Source of the DNA: Cenococcum geophilum 1.58
Taxonomy: Eukaryota > Ascomycota > Dothideomycetes > Gloniales > Gloniaceae
Reading direction: 5' to 3'
Length of the DNA: 64,000 nucleotides
Assembly (NCBI GenBank): GCA_001692895.1
Contig: KV748266.1
Location: 62,001-126,000 of the forward strand
Shown here: one piece after another, positions 22,829-33,261 of the stretch
How the letters are laid out: every line of letters starts with the position of its first letter
Position numbering within the stretch: position 1 is the first letter of the stretch
The notes under the pieces: model-generated
The model's database searches: none
What the model was told of the DNA's origin: nothing
The model's input: only the letters and a program-made list of their open reading frames with translations
Position numbers and translations under genes: made by a program

Positions 22829-23405
22829 AGGGGGGTTTCGATAAACTGACGGAAGGTATCTGACGGAAGGTAATGCAACTCGAGTCGAGGCGATCGTCGC
22901 GTACTAGCAGTATATGGTTAGTAAGGCCTTCCGTTAGATTTGTTACTTGGCAAATATTAAAAGTTTTGATGAATATTTTCATCAGAACTTTAAGCCAGCC
23001 CCCTATTTTGTTTATAGTAGCTAGCGACTCCAAATTTTGCACAGTTAATCCTTGCCACTATGTCTTCTAATCCCGCGCGCCAAGTTAATTGAACCGTTGA
23101 GCTGGTGGAGCAAATGAGATGTGACGCTGGCGCCACTGAAGTCGAGCCCAATTGAAGCCGCCAACCCCAAAATATTATTACCGAAACTGTTGAGCAGGCA
23201 ATCCGAATAGAGCGTGACTTAAATAATGAGGCTCTAGAGCAGCCGCTAAGACGTACAAGATGGGGTCCTGAAGAACCAGAGTCGCTCTCTATCGAAACCC
23301 TTACTTGACCAATTGACGGAATGTCGCGCTAAATGTATATGTAAGCACTAAAAATTAGCTTTACCTTCCGTCAGATACCTTCCGTCAGTTCATCGAAACC
23401 CCCCT
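22829..23405. mobile_element. 577 bp non-autonomous TIR element
   Basis: Terminal inverted repeats of about 45 bp start AGGGGGGTTTCGATRAACTG and continue with two copies of CTGACGGAAGGTA in tandem; left and right differ at about two bases. ATT flanks it (22826-22828 and 23406-23408). Single CTTCCGT or GACGGAA motifs recur inside near 22926 and 23315. A hairpin lies at about 22963-22993 (AAGTTTTGATGAA against TTCATCAGAACTT). From 23059 an ATG-started reading of about 90 codons holds several stops and matches no family known to me. There is no transposase, so superfamily is uncertain; the 3 bp duplication with G-rich ends is suggestive of PIF/Harbinger-like or an unclassified MITE. Confidence 0.85.
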
Positions 23406-23408
23406 ATT

Positions 23409-23974
23409 GCTATCCCTTATCAATAACAGTAGGGCGAAATACAGGTCCGTAACACTATCTCCAGAATTTTATCTTAAAAGACCTTACATGTCTATCTCCA
23501 AGTCCTCTATTATATGGAGGGTACTTCCCCATTTAATTTAATTTAATTCCTATTAATAACCCATTATATTCATATGGGCCGACAATGACACTTCACTAAC
23601 GGCTCCCCAACCACAAACCCCTCCTCCAATCACTCTACCCCAATGCGACTCTGGCCTGTCGCTCCCCACTCATCATCTTGCACGTACTCGTTACACAACA
23701 TCTGTGGCTTATGCCGTCAAACCCGCTACGTATCCATCTGAATTTCCCCGCAGGTGGTAATGCGCCGATCTGCCAACGCGTGCCTAGAGTGGGGGTGAGA
23801 GAATAAGCAGCCAGTTTCTGTACCTCACTGGCTGAGCTTGCAGAGGACTCGCAAGCGTATTCGGGCAATTGCATAGACGCAGTTAAACGTGTATAAATAC
23901 GCTCCTCCAGCTCCTCCATCCTCTGAAAATTACCCTCAGCTCATCTCAACCTGCCCACTCCACCCTTCTCCACC
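23409..23974. other. upstream region of the 23975 gene
   Basis: RIP-free intergenic DNA. It holds the TATA box at 23892 and a C/T-rich leader. An open minus-strand stretch of 94 codons (23635-23919) starts inside the core promoter of the neighbouring gene and has no family resemblance, so I do not call it a gene. Confidence 0.5.
23892..23899 (+). promoter_or_regulatory. TATA box of the 23975 gene
   Basis: TATAAATA 76 bases before the start codon, followed by a C/T-rich leader that runs into the start context CCACCATGG. This spacing and pyrimidine-rich leader are typical of filamentous ascomycete promoters. Confidence 0.65.
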
Positions 23975-24805
23975 ATGGCCTCTCAAACAAAAGACCCGGG
24001 CATAATGCTCGTCCGCACCCGCATCACAACCCCACGCACCTTCACGCGCGACCAATACCACGCCTGGACGCGCCTGCACTTCAAAGACCTACTTGATATG
24101 TCATCTAGCTCGTCCTGCACCCTAACCACACGCTTCACAGCCACCGAGCCAGTTCCCCTCGGTGACCAATGGGACTGGCCGTACTTCAACACGATTCATT
24201 TGCCTGACGTTGGAATTCTGCAGGGCAAGGAGTACGCGGAGGTATCCCGCGCTCTGGATCTCGAAAATACGCGAGCATTAGTAGACGGCGAGTCACCGGT
24301 CGGAAAACCCGGCCTAATCTTCAACGTCGTAGACGCGGCATTTGCTGTGTATGAAGAAGAGCCGATGGAAAAAGGTTTGCCAAGCCGCCCGTCCCTGCAG
24401 CAGTGCTGACAGCTTCAAGATCCAGACGTCAAATCCTACCAGAATCTCCCGGTCCCTCCGAACACCAACAAAGCCGTCTATCCCAACTACGCTACGAGTG
24501 CATTCGTCAACTCCGTCCTTCTGTGCATCCCGAATCCTGCATCCCCGGTTGCCCTCCTGAAGCAGCTCTCTGGACCGACACACCAGATTTACGCGGATTT
24601 GTATCGCAAGTCTCCCGCTAAAGCGCACCCACCACATCACCCCGTTATCCAGGATCAACCGGAGCATTTGCTATTCGTATTAGTCGCGCCGAAGGGAGTG
24701 GATGGGGAGGGGATTGAAGCGTGGAAGAAAGAGGTAAAAAGCGCGGAGCCGGAGGGGGCCGGGGTGTGGGATGTGGAGACCATTATGGGACGGGAGGCCT
24801 GGTAG
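23975..24805 (+). CDS. uncharacterised fungal protein, EthD-like fold suspected
   Basis: The ATG at 23975 has a strong start context (CCACCATGG). The frame meets a TGA at 24407 but continues open in the same frame to TAG at 24805. I infer a 51 bp intron, 24375-24425 (GTTTGC donor, CTGAC branch site, CCAG acceptor), which removes the TGA and keeps the frame, giving 259 residues. There is no signal peptide or membrane segment. The N-terminal MLVRTRITTPRTFTRDQYHAW and the WPYFNTIHLPDVGILQGKEY region resemble fungal proteins with a ferredoxin-like dimeric alpha-beta barrel (EthD/Dabb type), and residues about 135-259 look like a second, similar half (SAFVNSVLLCIPNP, HLLFVLVAPKG). Function unknown. 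The alternative is that the TGA is real and the product ends at 144 residues. It is the last host gene before the RIP-mutated block. Confidence 0.72.
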
Positions 24806-24960
24806 AAGGGGGAAAGAAAGAGATAGGCTAGAAACAAGAAAGCAGCTGGGAGCAGTAGTGGCAACAGACCCTGCGAGGATAGGACAGCCCTCTCGGATAA
24901 TAGACTTATCAGCTGATAGTATCCGGAGACTATCCGGATAGTCTTCGGATAGCCTTAGCC
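24806..24960. repeat. 3' flank with palindromes at island border
   Basis: After the stop codon a purine-rich tract runs to about 24840. Then come two palindromes: TATCAGCTGATA (24907-24918) and AGACTATCCGGATAGTCT (24927-24944), the second extendable to 26 bp with one mismatch (24923-24948). RIP-type composition begins about 15 bases later. They could form a cruciform or bidirectional terminator hairpin; no function is shown. Confidence 0.65.
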
Positions 24961-25254
24961 TTATTTCTTGGCGTATAACTATTTAGAGATTTCTACGAAT
25001 ATCTTTAGCTTTTTTACTAATTAAGTATTTCTTTTCTACCTTTTATTTATACTTCTCCTTATATAAGATATTATATAATAAAATAAATAGTAGTTAAAAA
25101 GAGAGGAGACTCAGCGGTTTAAATTTAGTAACTTTTATCTTCTTATTATCCTCTAGTTCCATAATCTAATCCTTACCCTTTAGTGCTCCTGCTGCTGCTA
25201 CTATAGGCTAAGAATTTATATTGTATAATAAATATCAAGCCCTATAATTATAAG
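24961..25254. other. RIP-mutated AT-rich DNA, nothing identified
   Basis: The composition shifts abruptly to RIP type. A short CTGCTGCTGCTACTA-like run lies near 25190. No terminal repeat or domain is visible. Confidence 0.5.
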
Positions 25255-25645
25255 GGATATTACCGCAGTTATCTTAGGTTGCCCTTAGGACAACTCCTAA
25301 ACGCCCTTTAGATAGTCACTAGTTACGTACTAAAGGCACATACCTATCGTATATAATCTCCACAATCTTAAAGGCCTTACCTCCTTAAGAATTTATCTCC
25401 TCTACAATCTATTTATTCCTATAATCGTGCCTTATAGCTCCCTGTCTATAAAGTCCCTTTATATTTAAATTCTTCCTACCCCCTTTTAAAAGGGTAATTA
25501 GCTTTAAGAACTAGATTATATATTTATATCTTTTATTTATATCTACTATTTCTCCCTTAAAATCTTATAATAACTATAAGGGATATTATTGCAGCCACCT
25601 TGGGTTGTCTTTAGGACAACCCTTAGACGCCCTTTAGATAGTTGC
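25255..25645. repeat. 326 bp tandem duplication, first unit and start of second
   Basis: The block beginning GGATATTACCGCAG at 25255 recurs from 25581 (GGATATTATTGCAG), a period of 326 bp. The second unit is cut at 25645 by element C and resumes at 31553. The units differ mainly by transitions. Each contains an inverted repeat of the form GGTTGTC...GGACAACC (near 25278 and 25602) next to the C insertion point. No coding potential is seen. Confidence 0.85.
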
Positions 25646-25870
25646 TGTTACGGCACTGGCAGAAAACGGCAGAACTTAGTGGCAGAACTTGGCAGAACTT
25701 TGCGGTCACGTGACTAGATGACCATATAAAAGAACCCTACTTCGACCGGCGCTGCTCTTCTTCTCCTTTCCTTTCTCTAGCTTTAGATTCTTGTTTATAG
25801 ATAATCCAATTATATAGGCTTGCATGTCCCTTATACCGTGCTTATGCTTTAATTAACTAAGTCACTAATA
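25646..25870 (+). repeat. left LTR of C
   Basis: 225 bp. GGCAGAA occurs four times in its first 60 bases, followed by ATATAAAAGAACC (a TATA-like site) and a C/T-rich leader. Differences from the right LTR are transitions. Confidence 0.93.
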
Positions 25871-28800
25871 TTATCTAAAGCTCAAACCACCCTTTCTTCC
25901 TAAGAAGGAACTTAAATATATTTATAGGACTATAAATAGGACAAGGATATAGAATAGGACCTTAAGGATATTACTAAAACCATAAGGACAGAACCCAAAG
26001 GAAAAGAACAGAACCCTAAGGGAAGAACCTATAAGATACGCATAGACTAGAACCCCTAAAGAAATTACCCGGAATTACGTAATACCCTAGCACTATGCTA
26101 TAAAACACAGTAGTAAGCAAAGCAGCTATAGGACCCGCAAACGTCTTAGATAAAGAAATAATTAATGTCTTAACCCCTTAGGCGGAGCTCGTAGTAGCTA
26201 ATACTAAAATTAAACGGCTACGAGAACTGCTTAAAACTAGAAGCACCCCTATATCTAGTAAGGATCTATTAAATAGACTTGCTATAGTTCTTAAGGCCCT
26301 AGCCTAACATACAGTATTAGGATTATTATGGTCCGCGAAGGTTGCGGACCCCCTATTGCTTATAGACGGAGCTAACCCTATATTTAATAATTAGAAGCTT
26401 TAATTATAGGATAAGCTTAAAGTTAATGCGGACTACTTCCCTACTACTTAAGCTAAAATGGCCTACGTTTTTGACCGTACCGGCGAAAACGTATAGACGT
26501 ATTTACGTCCGTGATACGCCTAGAACTTAGTAGAACCCTTCCTCTCTAAAGAAGAAATAATTAACTACCTATCTTCTATCTATAAGGACCCTTTTAGGGT
26601 ATAGAACGCCCGCCTTAGCTATAAAAGTCTAAATATAAAAACAATGGAGATCTTTTTAGCCTTTTAGACCCGCTTTTTATACCTAGCCGGATAAGCCTAG
26701 ATTCCCTAGGAAGACCTACTTCTAGACCTCTTTAATAAGCTTACCCTAGACCTATAGCAGGCCGTACTATTAGCTTTTATTACTGTATAGACGTTAAAAG
26801 AACTTATAGACTACTGCCTGGCTATTAACTAAGGCCTTCGTTAAATTAAGGCATAAGCTAACCGGATAAAGGCTAGGAATCCCCTAAATTAAGCTATAAG
26901 CAATATAAGAATAGCTCGTAATACCCTAGTTTAACCTATAACGCTTACTACACCGGCCGCTAACCTAGCAACTAGCCGCGTAGCTAGCCCTACTACAGGC
27001 TAAGCGCTTACTTGGCCTACCTATAGCGACCCCTATATATAGGCCCTTAGCGATTAAGGGGCTTGCTTCTTATATAGTTAAAAAGGCTACCCTATAAGGA
27101 ACTACTTAATAAAGGTAAAAGTAAATAAGGTTCTGTTAATCTAGAAGGACAGTATAAAGTTAAAAAAAGAGGAACCCTAGAGAAAGACTCCTCTTTAGGG
27201 TTAAAAGGGATTAATATGTTATATATTAATCTAGGTTGGCTAGTTAGTAGAAGAAGCTATACTATCCCTTATACTTTATTCTATAATAGATATTAGGTTT
27301 TAACCTTTGCCTTAGCTATCTCTGGAGTAAATACCTTTACCCTAATTAATACCCAGTGTGCCGTAAAGCTGGCTAACTTTCTTAATATACCTATAGAAGA
27401 CCTGCCTAAACTAATTCCTATTTATAGGTATAATAGACAGGTAGGGCAACCTATTATAAATATTTTGTAAATATACCTCTACGTTAATAGGCGAAGGTAG
27501 TATAATATCCCCTTCCTAATTACAGACCTTGGAAGCTATAATATAATCTTAAGAAGGAAATAGCTAGCCTATTTAGGCTTATAGCTTAACATATAAAGTA
27601 GATAGCTTATTTGGCCTAAAACCTTACCCCTAACCCCTTCTTTTATAAAAGAAATTAGCATTATAATAGAAAACCTAGTATAACCCTAGATTAATACTAT
27701 CTACTAGGCCGATGCTATATGTAGAGACTAGGCCTTTAAGAAGGATATATAGCTTAACCCGTAACGGATCCGTATACTACGCCGCTCCCAGACTACCTAT
27801 ATTACGCCACCCGCACTATAGACTTAGGAAGTTAACAGTAACCTACCTAAGTCCCTAGTAGAGAACCTAGGCCCTATATAGCCACAATAAAAAGCTAGGA
27901 ATATTAGATGGTATACTAAACTAATAAACCGGAAGGATAACTTATAGAAAATAGAACGCGAGCTAAGGAAGACTATAAACCCTATACTATAAAACACGGC
28001 CTAATAAATATCTGTAAAGAAACCTACGGACCTCCCACTAGTTAATATCTGCTGTATTAGCGCTGTAGGATTCTACCGGGACTTAGTTTAGCTGGATACC
28101 GTTGCATTTATAACTAGCTTATATAAAATTGATTAAATAATTAAAGAAAAAGAGACCCTAGCCTAAGAGGAGGATAAGCTTATAGATAAGGAGCTAGTAG
28201 AACGGAAACTACCCTATTGGTACTAAGAGTTTAAGGACGTATTCTTTAAGGCAGCATCTAATATACTCCTACTCTACTAATCGTATAACTATAAGATCGA
28301 GATTAAACTAGATAAGGAAAATGTCCTTGGCTATACCCCCTTTAAGAATAATCTATTGCCGAATTATAGGCTATTAAGTAGTATATTATAGACAACCTAG
28401 TAAAGGGGTTTATTAAGCCTAGTTAGGCCCTATTTACCTCCCCTATTCTCTTTATAAAAAAGCTAAACAGAGGACTTTGTTTCTGTATTAACTACTATAA
28501 GCTTAATAATATAACCCGCAAAGACCGTTATCTGCTGCCCTTACTAGATAAGACGCTGGCCTAAATAAATAGAGCTAAGGTATTTACAAAGCTTAATATC
28601 CGCCAGGCCTTCTACCAAATTAGGATGGACCCCAGATTTATAAACCTTACTATATTTTAGACTTAATACAGATTATATAAATATAAAGTACTCCCCTTTA
28701 GACTAACTAACGGACCTGTTACGTACTAATGATATATAAATAATATACTCTTTAACTACCTTAACGACTTCTATACAGCCTACCTAGATAATATTATAAT

Positions 28801-31322
28801 TTACTCTAAAAATAAGTTAGAATACGAGGAGCATATCTATAAGGTCCTACAACGGCTCTATAAGGCTGGCCTTTAGGCCAATATTAAGATGTTAGAGTTT
28901 AGTGTAAAGCGAATAAAGTACCTAGGGTTTATTATTAGTATAGACGGAATTAAGGCAGACCCGGAAAAGACGGCCGTAATTAATTAATAGGAACCACTAC
29001 GGACCGTAAAAGGGATATAGTTATTTCTAGGCTTCTGTAACTTCTACTAACGCTTTATTAAGAACTATAGCAGGATTACTTAGCCCCTTAGCCGCCTTAT
29101 AATAAAGAATTAGCCCTTTTACTTTAACACCGCATATAGGCAGGCTTTTAATAAACTTAAGAAACGGCTAGTCTCCGCTCCTTTACTCGCCCACTTTAAC
29201 CTAGAATAGCCCTTAATGCTAGAAACGGATGCCTTAGATAGTGTTATTGCTAGCGTTTATTCCTAGAAGCAGACGGACGGGGAATGGCACCCTATTACTT
29301 ACTACTTAAAGACTATAGTAGATGCTGAGCTAAACTACCTAATTTATAATAAAGAAATGTTGGCTATTATCTATAGCTTTTAGCATTAGCGAGTATAGCT
29401 AGAAGGGACCCCTAAACCTATCTAAGTGGTTTTAGATTATAAGGCCTTAGAATATTTTATAATAACGAAAGCCCTTACGGCCTAACAGGCGCGCTAAGCG
29501 GATGTCCTATCTTAGTTTAACTTCCTAATTATATATAGGCCCGGCGCTACTAATTGTGTAAATGCTCTTATAAGGCGTAAACAGGACCTAAATAACTAGA
29601 TAGCCGCGAAGATTTTATTACGGACTTAGACGCTACTATAACTAGAGCACCTTAACCCTTAAATACGGGAAGAACTAAGTACTAAATCTTTAAGTACTGA
29701 GATATATCCTATCGACCCTACGGAATTTGACCTTATTAATAAACTACTATAAGTAAACTGTACGAACCCTTCTCTACAGAAGTACCGTGAAAAGGTAAAG
29801 GATATTACTAGCCTATAGTCCCTTAAAAATAGACTGCTTAAGCACTGGGAACGGCTAGTAGTAGTAAAAGAATAGAACTTACGAACCTGGCTTATTACTA
29901 AAGTATATACCTAGGTTTCTACGGCCTACCCTAGAAAAAATAAGACCTGTAAGATTATTAGTAATTATTACTACTGGCCCGGAATAGTTATAGATATTAA
30001 CCGTTATATATGGAACTATAATAACTACCGTAGGTCTACAATCCTATAAGATAAGACCCTAGGACTATTAAAGCCACTCCTAATACTAGAGCGCCCCTAG
30101 TAGTATATCTTTATAGACTTCCATAAACTACCAGTGGACCGTAACGGTTACGATATGGTTATAATCTTAGTTAACCGTTTTAATAAACGCCCTTTCTTAA
30201 TCCCCTGTTATAAGAATATTAATGCTAAAGAGGCGGCCTAACTATATATCCACTATATCTACCGAATTTATGGACTATTAGACACTATTATATCGGACCG
30301 CAAACTATAGTTTATATTGGCTTTCTGGAATAAGTTTACCCGGATCCTAGAGATTAGGCTAAAGCTTTTTATAGTATACCACCCCTAGATAGATGGCTAG
30401 ACGGAGATTATAAATTAATACTTAGACTAGAGACTTCCGCCCTTTATTAACTACTTCTAGGATAATTAGGGTGAACTGCTACCCCTTATAGACTACGCCC
30501 AGGCGACCCTACCCTATAACTTTATAGTATTTGCACCTATTTAATTAGAAATGGGGTATTTACCCTAAATAAGCTTTAACTAGGATAGGCTAGAAGGACT
30601 ATAGACTGTGCGTAAGAAATTATCTTATAAGGGAGCCTAGCAGTACGCTAAGCGCTTAGAAGAAGCCTAAACGGTAGCCTATATAAACTTAGAAAAGGCC
30701 TAGAAATTAATATAATAGTAGGTTAATAAGCATAGGCGAGAGCCTGACTTTACTATAGGTAATATAGTTTAGGTTATAATAAAGAACTAGAAGACGGAAT
30801 AGCTTAGCCGTAAGCTAGACTATTAGATAGCAGGGCCGTATACGGTCCTTAAGAAAATAGGCAACTTGTATAAAGTAAAGCTCCTAGATTTAATTAAGGT
30901 TTACCCTATCTTCTCGCTAAATAAGATATAGAAGGCCATAAATAACCTATTACCTAGATAAAAGAACAAACCTCCCCTACCGATTTAAGTTAGCGGCAAT
31001 AATAAATGGGAAATTAAAGAAATACTGGCCTATAAACTAGTACGGAAAACGTTAAAGTACCGCGTTAGTTAGAAAGGCTATAACTTAGATCCTACTTAGT
31101 ACCCTATATAGAACTTTATTGGCAGTCCCTATAAGCTTTAAGAATTCTATAGCCGCTACCCTAGTAAACTAGGACCCCTAAAGTACCTAGATAAGTAAAT
31201 AGAGTGCTAGTATAGCAAAATAATAGGCTACCGGAAGAATATAAAGATAAAAACGTCTTATAGGTATAATACGGATATATAAAGCCTAAGGGCAGGCTTT
31301 TGCGGAGGGGGGGGGGGGGTAA

Positions 31323-31547
31323 TATTACAGCACTGGCAGAAAACGGCAGAACTTAATGGCAGAACTTAGCAGAACTTTGCGGTTACGTAACTAGATAACT
31401 ATATAAAAGAACCCTACTTTGACTAGCGCTGCTCTTCTTCTCCTTTCCTTTCTCTAGCTTTAGATTCTCGTTTATAGACAATCCAATTATATAGGCTTGC
31501 ATGTCCCTTATACCGTGCTTATGCCTCGATTAACTGAGTCGCTAACA
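31323..31547 (+). repeat. right LTR of C
   Basis: 225 bp partner of 25646-25870, preceded by the G-rich purine tract and followed by GTTGC. Confidence 0.93.
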
Positions 31548-31552
31548 GTTGC

Positions 31553-31806
31553 CAGTTATGTACTAAAGGCATATACCTATAGTATATAGTCTCTACAATC
31601 CTAAAGGCCTTACCTTTTTAAGAATTTGTCTCTTTTACTAATCTATCCTATTCTATAATTGTGTCCTTATAGCCCCCTATCTATAAAGTCCCCTTATTTT
31701 TAAATCCTTCCTACTCCTTTTTAAAAGGGTAGTCGGCTTTAAAAACTAGATTATTTATTTATATCTTTTATTTATAATCTACCGTCCTCCCTTAAAATCT
31801 TATAAT
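31553..31806. repeat. remainder of second 326 bp tandem unit
   Basis: It continues the unit interrupted at 25645 (ACGTACTAAAGG-like start, TTTTAAAAGGGTA in the middle, end at CTTATAATAAC) and matches 25321-25574 closely. Joining 25581-25645 with this block gives 319 bp against 326 in the first unit. Confidence 0.85.
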
Positions 31807-32274
31807 AACCTAAATAGAAACTCTATAAATACCTTATAGAAAGCCGTCGCGCTAATTAAAAGGTCCCTCTAATAGTAAGAGATTGTAATAATATAAACCC
31901 CTAGGTAAAACAGCTAAATAAGCCCTAATACCTAAATACGCTAAAAGCTTAAAGACTTTTATATACCTACGATTAACATTAAAGAAAACGTAGATACCCT
32001 TTATAATAGTTATAATACTACTAAAAAGTAACAGAGCCCCTTTAACCCCACCTAGGCTAATTAGAAGATTAAGCACTAGAGGTAACTCTAAGATCTTCCC
32101 CTAAGCTAGAAATACTAAAGAAATATATTAACGCGTTTAACTAGGAACCTAACTAGAACCCTCCCAGAAAACCACTAGCCTATAATTAGTATAGTAGTAG
32201 TATATAAACTACTTATGAACTAAGCAGGCCTACCCCTTTAGGTAATTTAATTTAACTACTAACTTAAGACCTAA
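31807..32274. other. RIP-mutated DNA left of D, perhaps start of old copy H
   Basis: AT-rich DNA without recognisable domain. It was continuous with 42914 onward before D inserted (perfect CCTAA duplication), so it may be the 5' end of the older plus-strand element H. No LTR pair for H is visible. Confidence 0.4.
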
Positions 32275-32664
32275 TATTACGGAGTAAGTATAAGCGACAA
32301 TAATATATAACGAGGTAGATATTATTAAGCTATATATATAAACTGTATAATAAGGTCAAGACGTTACGTAGGGAAAGAAGGTAAGAAAATAGGAAGAAAG
32401 GGTATATATTATTAACTTGGTTGCTTAGTTAATATATATATAGAGTAGGGTAGGATTTAGGTCCTAGCAGAACCTGGTAGAATTCGCGTCCTAGTAAAGC
32501 TTAGTAGGATTTAGTAAAACTTAGCGGAATATAGCAGAATACAGCAGATTGCCGTTAGATTACTATAAATTACGGCAAATTATAGTCTTATGGTCAGTCT
32601 CTAACTGCTAAGTTGGTAGAAATAGGTAGACGTATATAAGGTGTTATAGGGGTGTCCTATAATA
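32275..32664 (-). repeat. 3' LTR of D
   Basis: 390 bp, matching 19789-20167 and the split LTR at 39466-42908. It contains a series of GCAGAA/TAGAA-type motifs at about 32470-32540. Confidence 0.9.
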
Positions 32665-33261
32665 GTACCCCCCGCCTTAAACTTAAGCTTCTATAAGATG
32701 GGGCTATAGTAGTTCTAAGTAGAGTTTATATAAGTCTTTTACGGCTTATATAAGTCCTATAGAGTTAATAGGTTCCTATAAGGGCTTAATAAAGCCTCTT
32801 TATTTTATAAGGTATATATACTAGCGTTTCCGTTTATTATACTTAATGTTATTAATTCTTTTAATAAAGTACTTATTCTTACTATCTACTTTAACTAGTA
32901 GGGAAGGGTCCTATATTTATTTAGGCAGGGCGTTTAATATAGGGGTAGTAGGGCGGAAGACTAATATATAGAATATAGTGTGGATTTTAACCGTATTAGG
33001 GAGCTTTAACTAGTAGGCGTAAGAGAAGATAACCTTCTTAACCTTATAAGGGCCAGCGTTCTTTTAATTAAGTTTCTTAGCGGGTTATTTTATATTTAGA
33101 TTTCTTATATCTAGCTAAATAAAGTTATTAATCTAATAGGCTAGTGCTAGGGTTTAGTTTTTATTTACTACGGCTCTATAAATAGATTAGGCCTATATTA
33201 TCTTGTTAGTAAGGAACTATTATAGTTTCTCCATCTTTTCTACAAATTTATTTACTTTTAT

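Larger units (their letters stand above)
25646..31547 (+). mobile_element. Ty3/gypsy chromovirus copy C (fossil)
   Basis: The LTRs (25646-25870 and 31323-31547) are both 225 bp, from TGTTACGGCACTGG or TATTACAGCACTGG to CTAATA or CTAACA, with a perfect GTTGC target duplication (25641-25645 and 31548-31552). Parts: gag about 26150-27240, protease about 27290-27550, reverse transcriptase about 28300-28990, RNase H about 29130-29560, integrase about 29900-30600, chromodomain about 31000-31180, and a purine tract ending in 13 Gs (31307-31319) before the right LTR. It is 5.9 kb with no nested insertion and is broken many tens of times. Integrase-region DNA is strikingly close to B. Confidence 0.93.

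Noticed and set aside
702-23075. similar ATG-CCTTCTAATC starts at 702, 23059 and (minus) near 50620
   Set aside because: Only about 12-17 bases are shared and the sequences diverge at once; chance or a weak start-context resemblance.
23635-23919. 94-codon open stretch, minus strand
   Set aside because: Overlaps the TATA box and leader of the gene at 23975 and shows no family features.
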